Source: Amarobacter sp964507025
GTDB lineage: Bacteria; Chloroflexota; Dehalococcoidia; Tepidiformales; Tepidiformaceae
Length of the DNA stretch: 64,000 bases
Reading direction: 5' to 3'
Assembly: GCA_964507025.1 (NCBI GenBank)
Contig: CAZDOK010000005.1
Coordinates: 199,627-263,626 of the forward strand
Each line of letters starts with the position of its first letter. The stretch's first letter is position 1. This document shows, one piece after another, positions 42,124-49,756 of the stretch. Both the position numbers and the translations under genes were made by a program. The notes beneath the pieces were generated by a model. It worked only from the letters and a program-made list of their open reading frames with translations, was not told where the DNA came from and ran no database searches.

Positions 42124-42876
42124 CTAGAGCGGCCGGGCCAGGCCACCATCGCGGCGGATACGCCAGAAGTGGACGGCCATGAAGATGGCGGCCAGCAGCG
42201 GCAGGCCGATGACGTGGAGCGTGTAGAAGCGGATGAGCGACTGGGGACCGACTTCGAAGCCGCCGAGCATCCAGAAGCGCGTCTTGGGGCCGAGAACCGG
42301 CGCCGAACCGGCGATGTTCGACCCCACCGTGATGGCCCAGAACGCCAGCTGGTCCCACGGGAGCAGGTAGCCGGTGAAGCTGAGGAGGAAGGTGAGCACC
42401 AGGAGGATGACGCCAACCACCCAGTTGAATTCGCGCGGGGGCTTGTACGCGCCCGTGTAGAACACCCGCATCATGTGGAGGAAGACGAGGATCACCATGG
42501 CGTGGGCCATCCAGCGGTGCAGGTTGCGCATCAACTGCCCGAACTGCACGGTGGTGGTGATGTTTTGCATATCGAGGTATGCCCGCTCGACGCTGGGCAC
42601 GTAGTAGAACATCAGGAGAATGCCCGTGACGGTGAGGCCCAGGAACATGAAGAAGGAGAGGCCGCCCAGGCAGTAGGTGTGCGTGATCTTGACGTGCGTG
42701 CGGTGGATGCGCGTCGGGTGGAGGTGGAGGAACACGTTGGTCGCGACGATGAGCATCTGGTTGCGCGGCGTGTTCGGGTAGCCCGTGCGGAAGATCGACT
42801 TCCACACGTAGTTGTGGAACATCTTGTCGTAGATCTTGTCCGCGAGTGACGGTTTCGCCGGTGCTTCAACGGCCAT
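42124..42876 (-). CDS. cytochrome b6-like subunit
   Basis: The 250-residue protein is the N-terminal half of cytochrome b. Heme ligands are His120 and His134 (helix B) and His221 and His236 (helix D), 14 and 15 residues apart as in b6. Cys69 in THTYCLGG matches the b6 Cys that binds the extra heme c_n in b6f and Bacillus-type complexes. GYLLPWDQ is present. It takes quinol electrons in the membrane. ATG 42876 lies six bases after the stop of the 47-residue gene. Confidence 0.95.
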   Translation of the reverse strand: MAVEAPAKPSLADKIYDKMFHNYVWKSIFRTGYPNTPRNQMLIVATNVFLHLHPTRIHRTHVKITHTYCLGGLSFFMFLGLTVTGILLMFYYVPSVERAYLDMQNITTTVQFGQLMRNLHRWMAHAMVILVFLHMMRVFYTGAYKPPREFNWVVGVILLVLTFLLSFTGYLLPWDQLAFWAITVGSNIAGSAPVLGPKTRFWMLGGFEVGPQSLIRFYTLHVIGLPLLAAIFMAVHFWRIRRDGGLARPL

Positions 42877-42882
42877 GGTTCA

Positions 42883-43026
42883 CTACCTCTGCCACCACTG
42901 GCCGAAGAGGACGATCAGGGCCAGCGTCGCAACAATGGTGATAGAGACAAAGACGAGTTCCAGCGTCTCGGCAAAGTCGTGCGGAAGATTAGCGAATTCC
43001 AACCGACCGGCCTCCCCCTCGTTCAT
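42883..43026 (-). CDS. 47-residue single-TM protein, first gene of the bc/b6f operon
   Basis: The product starts MNEGEAGRLEFANLPHD, has one TM helix (about residues 24-42, ELVFVSITIVATLALIVLFG) and ends WWQR. It is the first gene after the operon promoter and its stop lies six bases before the cytochrome b6-like start. Its small size, single helix and position suggest a minor subunit of the complex, in the manner of PetL/PetN or CcoQ, but no sequence family is recognised. Its ribosome binding site is weak (CACGGGA). Confidence 0.65.
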   Translation of the reverse strand: MNEGEAGRLEFANLPHDFAETLELVFVSITIVATLALIVLFGQWWQR

Positions 43027-43083
43027 TCCCGTGGGCACGGTGCCCCGGGGCCAGCGGACTTTGTGAATCTCGTAGCAAGGCGT

Positions 43084-43112
43084 GTTATACCATCGGCCCT
43101 ACCCGCGATCAA
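43084..43112 (-). promoter_or_regulatory. promoter of the bc/b6f operon
   Basis: TTGATC (43107-43112) and TATAAC (43084-43089) are separated by exactly 17 bases and match four and five of six consensus positions. The transcript would begin about 50 bases before the start of the 47-codon gene. Confidence 0.7.
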
Positions 43113-43191
43113 ACCTCGGAGGGCCCGGTTTACCGCTCGAGGCACGGCGCTTTAACATCGGTTGCCGAGCGATTCGGTCCATCAATCGCCG

Positions 43192-43923
43192 CTATCGGCG
43201 GCGGAACCGCATTCGAGCGAGGCCGCGGATGTCCTCGATCGCCGTGCTCATGATCTTCACCTTGGTGTCCTTGTCCTCGACCCAGCGCACCGGGAGCTCG
43301 CAGATCTTGAGCTTCGCCTGGTGGGCCAGGACGAGCATCTCCGTATCGAAGAACCACATCCGGTTCTCGATGTGGGGCACCACCTTCTGCACGGCGGCGC
43401 GATTGAGCGCCTTGAAGCCACACTGGGCATCGGTGATGCGGAGCCGCGGAAAGGTCAACCGGATCAGGGCCACATAGCCGCGGCTCGTGATCTCCCGCTT
43501 CAGCTGCCGATCCGTCTTCGCGCCCTTTGCGAGGCGGGATCCGATGGCCACGTCGCAACCGCGCTCCGCCACCATCGCGATGAGCTCCGGAAGGTGCCGG
43601 ATATCGGTGCTCAGGTCGACATCCATGTAGGAGACGACGTCGGCATCGCTCGAGAGCCAGGCCTCGCGCAGGGCGAGGCCCCGCCCCTTCACCTCGAGGA
43701 TCAGTGCTCGAACACGCAGGTCGCGCGCCTCGAGGGAGCGTGCGAGATCAGAGGTCCCGTCGTTTGAGCCGTTATCGGCGATGACAACGCGCCAGTCGTA
43801 CTGTGGGTTCTGGTCGAAGAGCGCAAGGGTGGTGCTGACGCTCTGTTCGAGCACCTTCACTTCGTTGTAGACGGGAATGACCACGTCGACGCGGGGCCGC
43901 GGCCTGTCGCTCATGGCGGGCAT
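43192..43923 (-). CDS. family 2 glycosyltransferase (dolichol-phosphate-mannose synthase-like)
   Basis: The 243-residue cytoplasmic enzyme has the GT2 fold: VDVVIPVYNEVKVLEQS, VVIADNGSNDGTSDLA, DVVSYMDVDLSTD (DxD motif), CDVAIGSRLAKGAK and a C-terminal EMLVLAHQAKLKICELPVRW. It should transfer a sugar from a nucleotide sugar to a lipid carrier. It is transcribed with the same direction as the respiratory operon, but 165 bases upstream of it. ATG 43914 is an alternative start. Confidence 0.9.
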   Translation of the reverse strand: MPAMSDRPRPRVDVVIPVYNEVKVLEQSVSTTLALFDQNPQYDWRVVIADNGSNDGTSDLARSLEARDLRVRALILEVKGRGLALREAWLSSDADVVSYMDVDLSTDIRHLPELIAMVAERGCDVAIGSRLAKGAKTDRQLKREITSRGYVALIRLTFPRLRITDAQCGFKALNRAAVQKVVPHIENRMWFFDTEMLVLAHQAKLKICELPVRWVEDKDTKVKIMSTAIEDIRGLARMRFRRR

Positions 43924-43980
43924 TGTCGGCCCGGGGGGGAAAACGCGCCATCAGCGAGGCACTGCGCCGCCAAGCGAAAC

Positions 43981-43998
43981 GCCCGCCGGGTGGCGGGC
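43981..43998 (-). terminator. terminator of rpsT
   Basis: GCCCGCC-ACCC-GGCGGGC on the minus strand is followed by GTTTCGCTT and starts 28 bases after the rpsT stop. Confidence 0.75.
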
Positions 43999-44026
43999 GC
44001 TGTGCAATCACATTCCGGGTCGTGGC

Positions 44027-44293
44027 TCAGGCAGCAGTCTTGCTGGCGTGGGCCGCGAGGCGGCGCTTCAGGCGGTCGGCCTTACCGGTGTGGATCGCGC
44101 CCATCTTGGCGGCGCGGTCGAGTGCCGAGTAGGCGCCGCTGAGGGCAGTCTTGATCGCCTCGGCATCGCCCGAGTCGATGGCTTCGCGCACCCTGCGCAG
44201 GGAGGTGCGGGCGAGCGACCGGCGGGCGCGGTTGCGGTCGCGCTCGCGAAGGGACTGGTGCCACCGCTTGATCGCGGACTTATGGTGAGCCAT
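44027..44293 (-). CDS. rpsT: 30S ribosomal protein S20
   Basis: The 88-residue basic helical protein matches S20: MAHHKSAIKRWHQSLRERDR, then RARRSLARTSLRRVREAI and AAKMGAIHTGKADRLKRRLA. It binds 16S rRNA early in assembly. The start at 44293 fits the family; TTAGAGA lies close upstream. Confidence 0.95.
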   Translation of the reverse strand: MAHHKSAIKRWHQSLRERDRNRARRSLARTSLRRVREAIDSGDAEAIKTALSGAYSALDRAAKMGAIHTGKADRLKRRLAAHASKTAA

Positions 44294-44461
44294 GTGTATC
44301 TCTAACCCGGACGTGGAATGTGAGTGTCGAAAAGACAGGGTATCGCGGGCGTGGTACACAGGCAATCTGGATCGGGAGCACTCGGCGCCATCGCGAATCC
44401 CCCGTGGAGAGTTGGACCCGGAACGCGTAGCCTAGTCCGCATCTCACGAGCGAGGACCACC

Positions 44462-45484
44462 ATGCCCCTCCGAATCGGCCTCATCGGCGCCGGCGCCAAC
44501 ACGCGCCAGATGCACATCCCGGGCCTCCGCAAGCAGGCCGGGGTCGAGATCGCGGGCGTCGCCAACCGCAGTCGCGAAAGCTCGCAGCGGGTGGCCGACG
44601 AGTTCGGCATCCCGCGGGTGTTCGATTCCCCCGAGGCGCTCTGTGCCGACCCGGGGATCGACGCGGTGTGCATCGGCACCTGGCCTTACATGCACCGCGA
44701 CTACACGATCATGGCACTCGAGGCCGGCAAGCACGTGCTCTGCGAGGCGCGCATGGCGATGGACCTGGAGCAGGCGCGGGACATGCTCGCGGCGAGCGAG
44801 CGCAACCCCGGGCTGGTCGCCCAGCTGGTGCCGGCGCCGTTCGACTTCCGCCTCGGTCCGACCATCGCGCGGCTGATCGAGGAGGGCGAACTGGGGACCA
44901 TCCGCGAGGTGGTGGTGAACGCGCTCAACGGCTCCGGGCTCGACCCGAAGACTCCGCTCCACTGGCGCCAGCGGGCCGAATACTCGGGCAAGAACGTGAT
45001 GATGTTCGGCATCTACGTGGAGATCATCCACCGCTGGCTGGGCGAGCATACGCTCATCCAGGCCGCCGGCGACATCGTCATCCCGGAGCGGCCGGACGCC
45101 GAGACGGGCAAGCCGGGCAAGGTCACCGTGCCGGATATCTACCTCGTCACGGCGGAGATGGTGAACGGGGCGCGCATCACCTACCACTTGAGCTCGATGG
45201 CGGCCTCGGCCGAAGGGAACGGGATCTCGATCTTCGGCTCGGCGGCAACGCTGCGCTGGAAGATGGGAGACACGGCGGAAATCATCCCGCATGGGCAGGC
45301 ACCACGGCCCATCGAGTCCGACCCGGGCACCGACCGCGGCTGGCGCGTGGAAGAGGACTTCGTGGCATCGATCACCACGGGCGCGCCGGTGCGGCTGACG
45401 AGCTTCGAGGATGGCGTGCGCTACATGGCGGTGGTCGACCGGGCGCACGAGGCCTGGCTCACGACGACGGAGCAGGGGATCTAG
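44462..45484 (+). CDS. Gfo/Idh/MocA family oxidoreductase
   Basis: The 340-residue NAD(P)-dependent oxidoreductase has a Rossmann start LRIGLIGAGANTRQMHIPGL. Where most relatives have CEKPLA, with the Lys at the active site, it reads CEARMA (HVLCEARMAMDLEQA). This change defines a subgroup that I recall as common, and its chemistry is not settled. The C-terminal half is the alpha/beta domain that binds a sugar-like substrate. Its stop is three bases before the end of the convergent MBL gene. Confidence 0.88.
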   Translation: MPLRIGLIGAGANTRQMHIPGLRKQAGVEIAGVANRSRESSQRVADEFGIPRVFDSPEALCADPGIDAVCIGTWPYMHRDYTIMALEAGKHVLCEARMAMDLEQARDMLAASERNPGLVAQLVPAPFDFRLGPTIARLIEEGELGTIREVVVNALNGSGLDPKTPLHWRQRAEYSGKNVMMFGIYVEIIHRWLGEHTLIQAAGDIVIPERPDAETGKPGKVTVPDIYLVTAEMVNGARITYHLSSMAASAEGNGISIFGSAATLRWKMGDTAEIIPHGQAPRPIESDPGTDRGWRVEEDFVASITTGAPVRLTSFEDGVRYMAVVDRAHEAWLTTTEQGI

Positions 45485-45487
45485 GCG

Positions 45488-46426
45488 CTACGCCAAACAC
45501 CGGAGCGGCTGGTTGCCGTTGTAGATGAGCATTTCCCGGAACATCTGGACGTAGTCGAGCGGCTTGCCCAGCGGCTCGCCCCGCAGCTCCGAGTAGACCC
45601 GGTGGAGGTTCGGCACCAGGCGCTCGCTGTCGTGCAGCCCTGCGAAGCGGCCGAGGTCGAGCCCGCTGGCGAGTTCCAGGGGCGGCGTGCCTCTTTCGAA
45701 TGCCGGACGTGCCGTCTCCTGCAGCCACCGCAGATAGGCGCGCACCTCGCCGATGACCTCGGGCCCGCAGATTTCGCCGTGGCCGGGGACGATGGTCTCG
45801 GCACCCAGCGCCTCGATTCGGTCCAGCGCGGTAAGCCACCCCGCCACCGAGCCACCGAGCGCGAACGGTGTCCCGCCGTTGAAGATGATGTCGCCGGAGA
45901 AGAGCAGCTTCCGCTCGGGGATCCACGCGACGATGTCGTTGGTGGTGTGGGCCGGGCCGACGAAGATGAGCTCGATGCGGAGGTCGTCCACGTACACCAC
46001 CAGGCGGTCGTCGAAGGTGACCGTCGGCGGCGTGACGGGGCAATCGCCAAAGTCGACCATCGAGAAGAGGGCGTACGAGCCGTGGCCGGAAGCGATAATT
46101 TCCCGGCGGCAGCGTTCGCTCGCGATGATGGCGCTGGCCGGGGCGAACATGAAGTTCCCGTGGGTGTGGTCCCCGTGGCTGTGGGTGTTGATGAGGGCGC
46201 TGACCGGGTGCTGCGTGACCTCGCGCACGGCGGCATGGAAGGCGCGGGCGCGAGCCTCGGTGCCCGTGGTGTCGATGACCGTGGCCGAGCGGCTGCCTAC
46301 CACGGCGCCGGCGTTGTTCAGGAACCAGCTGCCATCCATCTGGATGTAGGCGTACATGCCGGGAGAGACTTCCTCGACGCGCGGCGGGGGGATCTCGGCA
46401 TGGGCGGGAACGGCCTGGCTCGACAT
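45488..46426 (-). CDS. MBL-fold metallo-hydrolase
   Basis: The 312-residue protein has the complete metal motif NTHSHGDHTHGN, later ligands in FVGPAHTTND and GDIIFNGG, and IVPGHGEICG. It should be a di-metal hydrolase of the lactonase/glyoxalase/beta-lactamase type. The C-terminal part (about residues 215-312) adds helices of unknown role. The ATG at 46426 is chosen because the longer frame upstream is Arg/Pro-rich and noncoding in type. Confidence 0.88.
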   Translation of the reverse strand: MSSQAVPAHAEIPPPRVEEVSPGMYAYIQMDGSWFLNNAGAVVGSRSATVIDTTGTEARARAFHAAVREVTQHPVSALINTHSHGDHTHGNFMFAPASAIIASERCRREIIASGHGSYALFSMVDFGDCPVTPPTVTFDDRLVVYVDDLRIELIFVGPAHTTNDIVAWIPERKLLFSGDIIFNGGTPFALGGSVAGWLTALDRIEALGAETIVPGHGEICGPEVIGEVRAYLRWLQETARPAFERGTPPLELASGLDLGRFAGLHDSERLVPNLHRVYSELRGEPLGKPLDYVQMFREMLIYNGNQPLRCLA

Positions 46427-46521
46427 GCGGCGGCACCTCACGTTCGGGTTGCGCGGAGTGTAGGGCATGGCAGGGCGGCCGTGCGGGGCACCAGGGGGGC
46501 GCTGGTATAGTCCGCGCCACG

Positions 46522-47208
46522 ATGCGCGAGGCACTGGTGGCATTCGGGGCGCGACTCCTCTTCGGCGCGCTCTTGCGGGGCGAGCCCCGGCTCGACCTCG
46601 AGGCCGCGAAGCGGGCCGCATTCGACGCGAAGGCGGCGGAAGTGCTGGCCGCGAGCGGCGCGGCCGTTCCATGGGAGCTCCCATGGCCCAGGCACGAGTT
46701 CATGCGCTACCTCGTCGGGAACTACCCGGTGCTGTTGCACGGCACACCGAGGGCAGATGTCGACTGCCTCGAACCAGCCCAACAAACGCTCTTCGACGGC
46801 CAGCACGTGACGGCCGTCTTCGCCACCGACGATGGCATCTGGCCGCTCTTCTTCGCCACGCTCGATCGGTCGAAGCACCCGGGGCCCTACTCGTTGCGCA
46901 ACGCCGCGATGGTGGTCGGTAAGACGGGGAGCGAGCGGCGGTACTACCTGTTCTCGATGGATCGCGGGCTGCATGAGTCCGGCGTCTTCGGCCCGGGAGT
47001 GGTGCTGGTACTGCCACGGGAGCCGTTCGCGCCGGCGGGCTCCGGCGTGGTGCGCTGGCCCGAGTGGGTGAGCAAACAGCCAGTGACGCCGCTGGCGCGC
47101 ATCCAGGTCGCCCCGGATGACTTCCCCTTCGCAGACCGCATTGCGACGCACCGGCTGAGCGAGTGGTTCCCGCTGACGTGGCTGTTCTACCGGTGGCGGA
47201 CGCGGTAG
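46522..47208 (+). CDS. hypothetical cytoplasmic protein
   Basis: The 228-residue protein has no signal peptide. Notable segments are MRYLVGNYPVLLHGTPRADV, FATDDGIWPLFFATLDRS and LSEWFPLTWLFYRWRTR. It has no cysteine pairs or known motif that I recognise. TATAGT at 46506-46511 lies ten bases before the ATG and there is no ribosome binding site, so the mRNA may be nearly leaderless. Confidence 0.65.
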   Translation: MREALVAFGARLLFGALLRGEPRLDLEAAKRAAFDAKAAEVLAASGAAVPWELPWPRHEFMRYLVGNYPVLLHGTPRADVDCLEPAQQTLFDGQHVTAVFATDDGIWPLFFATLDRSKHPGPYSLRNAAMVVGKTGSERRYYLFSMDRGLHESGVFGPGVVLVLPREPFAPAGSGVVRWPEWVSKQPVTPLARIQVAPDDFPFADRIATHRLSEWFPLTWLFYRWRTR

Positions 47209-47472
47209 CGAGTATGCCGCGGGGTCGTGGCCCGGGAGTGGGAAGGCGTGGGATGGGGGATAACCCCCACCCGGTTGCGTGACCCGCTTCACAGATACCA
47301 GGGGCGGCTGGGTGATCCGGCGGAAGAGCCGATGGGCACCTGGACTCGACGATCGATGCAGACGGCACGAGCCCGGCGCTCCGCCAAGGCGGGCGCGTGT
47401 AAGAGATCGGCCGCTCGCCGGTCTGATTCCCGAACCGGGGCCAGGGCCCCACCCCACAGGAGACCACTACCC
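47209..47472 (+). other. leader of the repeat surface protein, 264 bases
   Basis: No gene is supported here. The stretch is GC-rich with short inverted repeats (for example GGGGGATAACCCCC at about 47255) and ends in a GGAGA before the ATG. I see no riboswitch class I can name. It may be a structured 5' leader. Confidence 0.4.
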
Positions 47473-49593
47473 ATGACCCTCGCCATGCATGGCAAATCAC
47501 ACCGGCGGCGCGGACTGCTCGCCCTCGCCGCGTTCTTCGCGGTCCTCGGAGCGATCATTGCCGGCGCCGCCGGCCGCCCGAGCGATGACGCGCGCGCAGT
47601 CGCCCTTCCGCTCCAGGCCATCATCCTCTGCAAGGACTACGCCTCGAACGGCCCGGACGACGACCTCGGGCGCACATTCACGCTCACCCTGGAGCACGAC
47701 GACAACCCGGACGACAGCCAGCCGCCGTACACGAAGGACTACGCCTTCCCGGTGGATGAAGGCGATGAGCTCTGCACCAAGCCGCAGGAGCTGCCGTCGA
47801 ACGTCCACGTGACTGTCAGCGAGACGCTGCCACAGGCCTTCACCTCGAAGGCCGGCTATCCGCTCATCAGCCTCTACATGAACGGCCAGTGGCAGCCGCT
47901 TTCGGCCGGCCTCTCGCGCTCGTTCGAGCAGGACGACAGCTGCTCCGAACTGGACCCGTGCGTCATTCGTTTCATCAATAAGCACGACGGTGGCGATGAG
48001 GGCCAGGAGATCCCGACCGAGCTCCAGCTGCCCTTCCGCATCTGCAAGTCCTACGAGCCGACCGGCCCGGCCGACAAGACCGGCGTCGAATTCACTTTCG
48101 AAGTGGAGGCCGACTACGCTCCCACCGACGGGACCATCGACGAGGTGTTCAACACCTCCATCACCCTCGACGAAGGCGGTTATGCCTGCACCGACACGCT
48201 CGGCGTGCCGCCGGGCACGGAACTCACGGTGACCGAGGGCTTCCCGGCATGGTGGTACAGCGCGCCGGACTTCCCGAAGCACCAGTACGAGGGCGGCCAG
48301 GAATACACCAACGACGACAGCGCCGAGGTGACCGTGGGCCCGGAGTGCAACCAGTTCTGCACGCTCACCTTCACCAACCGCGAATACAGCACCGTCGAAG
48401 GCGGCTACGAGTCGCTCAAGGTCTGCAAGACCCTGGAGACCACCGGCGCCATCGACATGTTCAACGTCGAGTTCAAGTTCAGCATCTACGTCGACGAATT
48501 CCCGTATGGCAACGCCGACTACATCATCGACCTGAGCATCACGCTCGATGAGGGCGAGACGAAGTGCTCGGAACTGTACGAAATTCCCGCCGTGGCCACG
48601 ATCGGCGTCCAGGAGCTCCTCCCCGCCAACTGGCAGAGCGAGCCCGGCTACCCGACCGTCCAGCTGTTCACCAACGGCCAGTGGCAGAACCCGGTGCAGG
48701 ACGTGATCACGTTCTTCGAAAACGATGACTCCTGCATGGAAGGCCCCTGCGTCGCCCACTTCTTCAACAAGGCCGCGGGCGACAGCTCCGAGGGCGGAGA
48801 GTACCCCATCCGCGTGTGCAAGCGATTCGTCGACAACCAGGATGGCGTACTCCACGGGCCAGTCGCCTTCGAGTTCAGCGCAAACGGCGCGCCGTTCAGC
48901 ATCACCACGGGCGAGGGCGCCTGGGACTGCATCATCGTGTGGGTGCCGCTCGAAAGCCTGAACCAGCCCATCTTCATCGCCGAGCAGCAGCCGCCAGCGC
49001 CGTGGAACAACGCGCCGGACTACCCGAAGGTCGAGATCGACGACAACCCGCTCGACGACGGCGACTACGGACAGAACGCGTGGTCGATCATCATCAACCT
49101 GAGCGATGGCTGCCACCAGGGCACCCCGCCGGTCGGTGAAGTCCCGGCTGCCGGCTACAACCTGGTGCGCGACGTGCTCGATATCGTCCTGCCCGACCAG
49201 CCGCTCTGCACCGTCACGTTCTCCAACATGGAGACGCCCGGCGGTACCCCGGAGTGCGAAGTGTTCTGCGGCGAACCGCCGTGCATCGTGAATTGCGGCG
49301 GCGAGCCCCAGTGCGAGGTCGACTGCGACCCAACACCCGAAACGACGCCAACCCCCGAGACCACGCCGACGCCCGAGACCACGCCGGTGCCCCAGACCCC
49401 GGCGCCCCAGCACCCCGAGGAGAAGACCGAGGGCGAGAAGACCCCGGGCCCGCAGGTGACACCGCTCCCGCCGAGCACGGGCAACGCCCTCCTATCGGAA
49501 GGCGGCAAGGCAAGCCTCGGCACCATGCTTGGCATCGCCTTCATCGTGGCAGCGGCCGTGACAACGGCAGCAGCTCTCGCACCGCGCCGCTAG
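47473..49593 (+). CDS. repeat-containing surface protein with LPxTG-like sorting signal
   Basis: The 706-residue protein has a signal peptide (about residues 10-34). Four tandem modules of about 125-145 residues follow, each beginning CK-Y (ILCKDY, RICKSY, KVCKTL, RVCKRF) with a middle DEG...C and ending in F.N. Cysteine positions repeat and suggest disulfides. A Cys-rich segment (CEVFCGEPPCIVNCGG), a Pro-Thr-Glu linker (TPTPETTP repeats) and LPPSTG (665-670) lead to a TM helix and ALAPRR. The order of motif, helix and basic end matches a sortase signal. It is probably a wall- or membrane-anchored adhesin-like protein; binding partner unknown. Confidence 0.75.
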   Translation: MTLAMHGKSHRRRGLLALAAFFAVLGAIIAGAAGRPSDDARAVALPLQAIILCKDYASNGPDDDLGRTFTLTLEHDDNPDDSQPPYTKDYAFPVDEGDELCTKPQELPSNVHVTVSETLPQAFTSKAGYPLISLYMNGQWQPLSAGLSRSFEQDDSCSELDPCVIRFINKHDGGDEGQEIPTELQLPFRICKSYEPTGPADKTGVEFTFEVEADYAPTDGTIDEVFNTSITLDEGGYACTDTLGVPPGTELTVTEGFPAWWYSAPDFPKHQYEGGQEYTNDDSAEVTVGPECNQFCTLTFTNREYSTVEGGYESLKVCKTLETTGAIDMFNVEFKFSIYVDEFPYGNADYIIDLSITLDEGETKCSELYEIPAVATIGVQELLPANWQSEPGYPTVQLFTNGQWQNPVQDVITFFENDDSCMEGPCVAHFFNKAAGDSSEGGEYPIRVCKRFVDNQDGVLHGPVAFEFSANGAPFSITTGEGAWDCIIVWVPLESLNQPIFIAEQQPPAPWNNAPDYPKVEIDDNPLDDGDYGQNAWSIIINLSDGCHQGTPPVGEVPAAGYNLVRDVLDIVLPDQPLCTVTFSNMETPGGTPECEVFCGEPPCIVNCGGEPQCEVDCDPTPETTPTPETTPTPETTPVPQTPAPQHPEEKTEGEKTPGPQVTPLPPSTGNALLSEGGKASLGTMLGIAFIVAAAVTTAAALAPRR
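47605..49233 (+). repeat. four tandem protein-coding modules
   Basis: Modules run about 47605-47979, 48022-48390, 48401-48783 and 48799-49233. They share the CK-Y start, SITLDEG-type middle and terminal F-x-N. Divergence is high at DNA level, so this is an old duplication. Confidence 0.75.
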
Positions 49594-49619
49594 GCAACCA
49601 GAGGCGCCCTCCACGCAGA

Positions 49620-49647
49620 CAGGCCCCGGACGCATCGCCGGGGCCTG
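49620..49647 (+). terminator. terminator of the repeat surface protein gene
   Basis: CAGGCCCCGG pairs perfectly with CCGGGGCCTG around an eight-base loop, 27 bases after the stop. The following sequence is not T-rich. Confidence 0.65.
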
Positions 49648-49756
49648 CTCGCGTTCGTGACTTCTTCGCATCCGAGCCACAGGGCGGCCTTGCAGTGGTC
49701 TAACAGATCGGACGGACGGGTCCGGACTGGCGCTAGAGTGAAATGCGGAGGTATCG

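Noticed and set aside
40099..42849. 916-codon open frame on the plus strand
   Set aside because: It runs antisense to the cytochrome fusion, Rieske, subunit IV-like and b6-like genes, all of which carry clear cofactor motifs; the frame is a high-GC shadow rich in Glu, Gly and His.
47497..49413. 638-codon open frame on the minus strand
   Set aside because: It is antisense to the repeat surface protein, whose repeats and signal peptide are clear.
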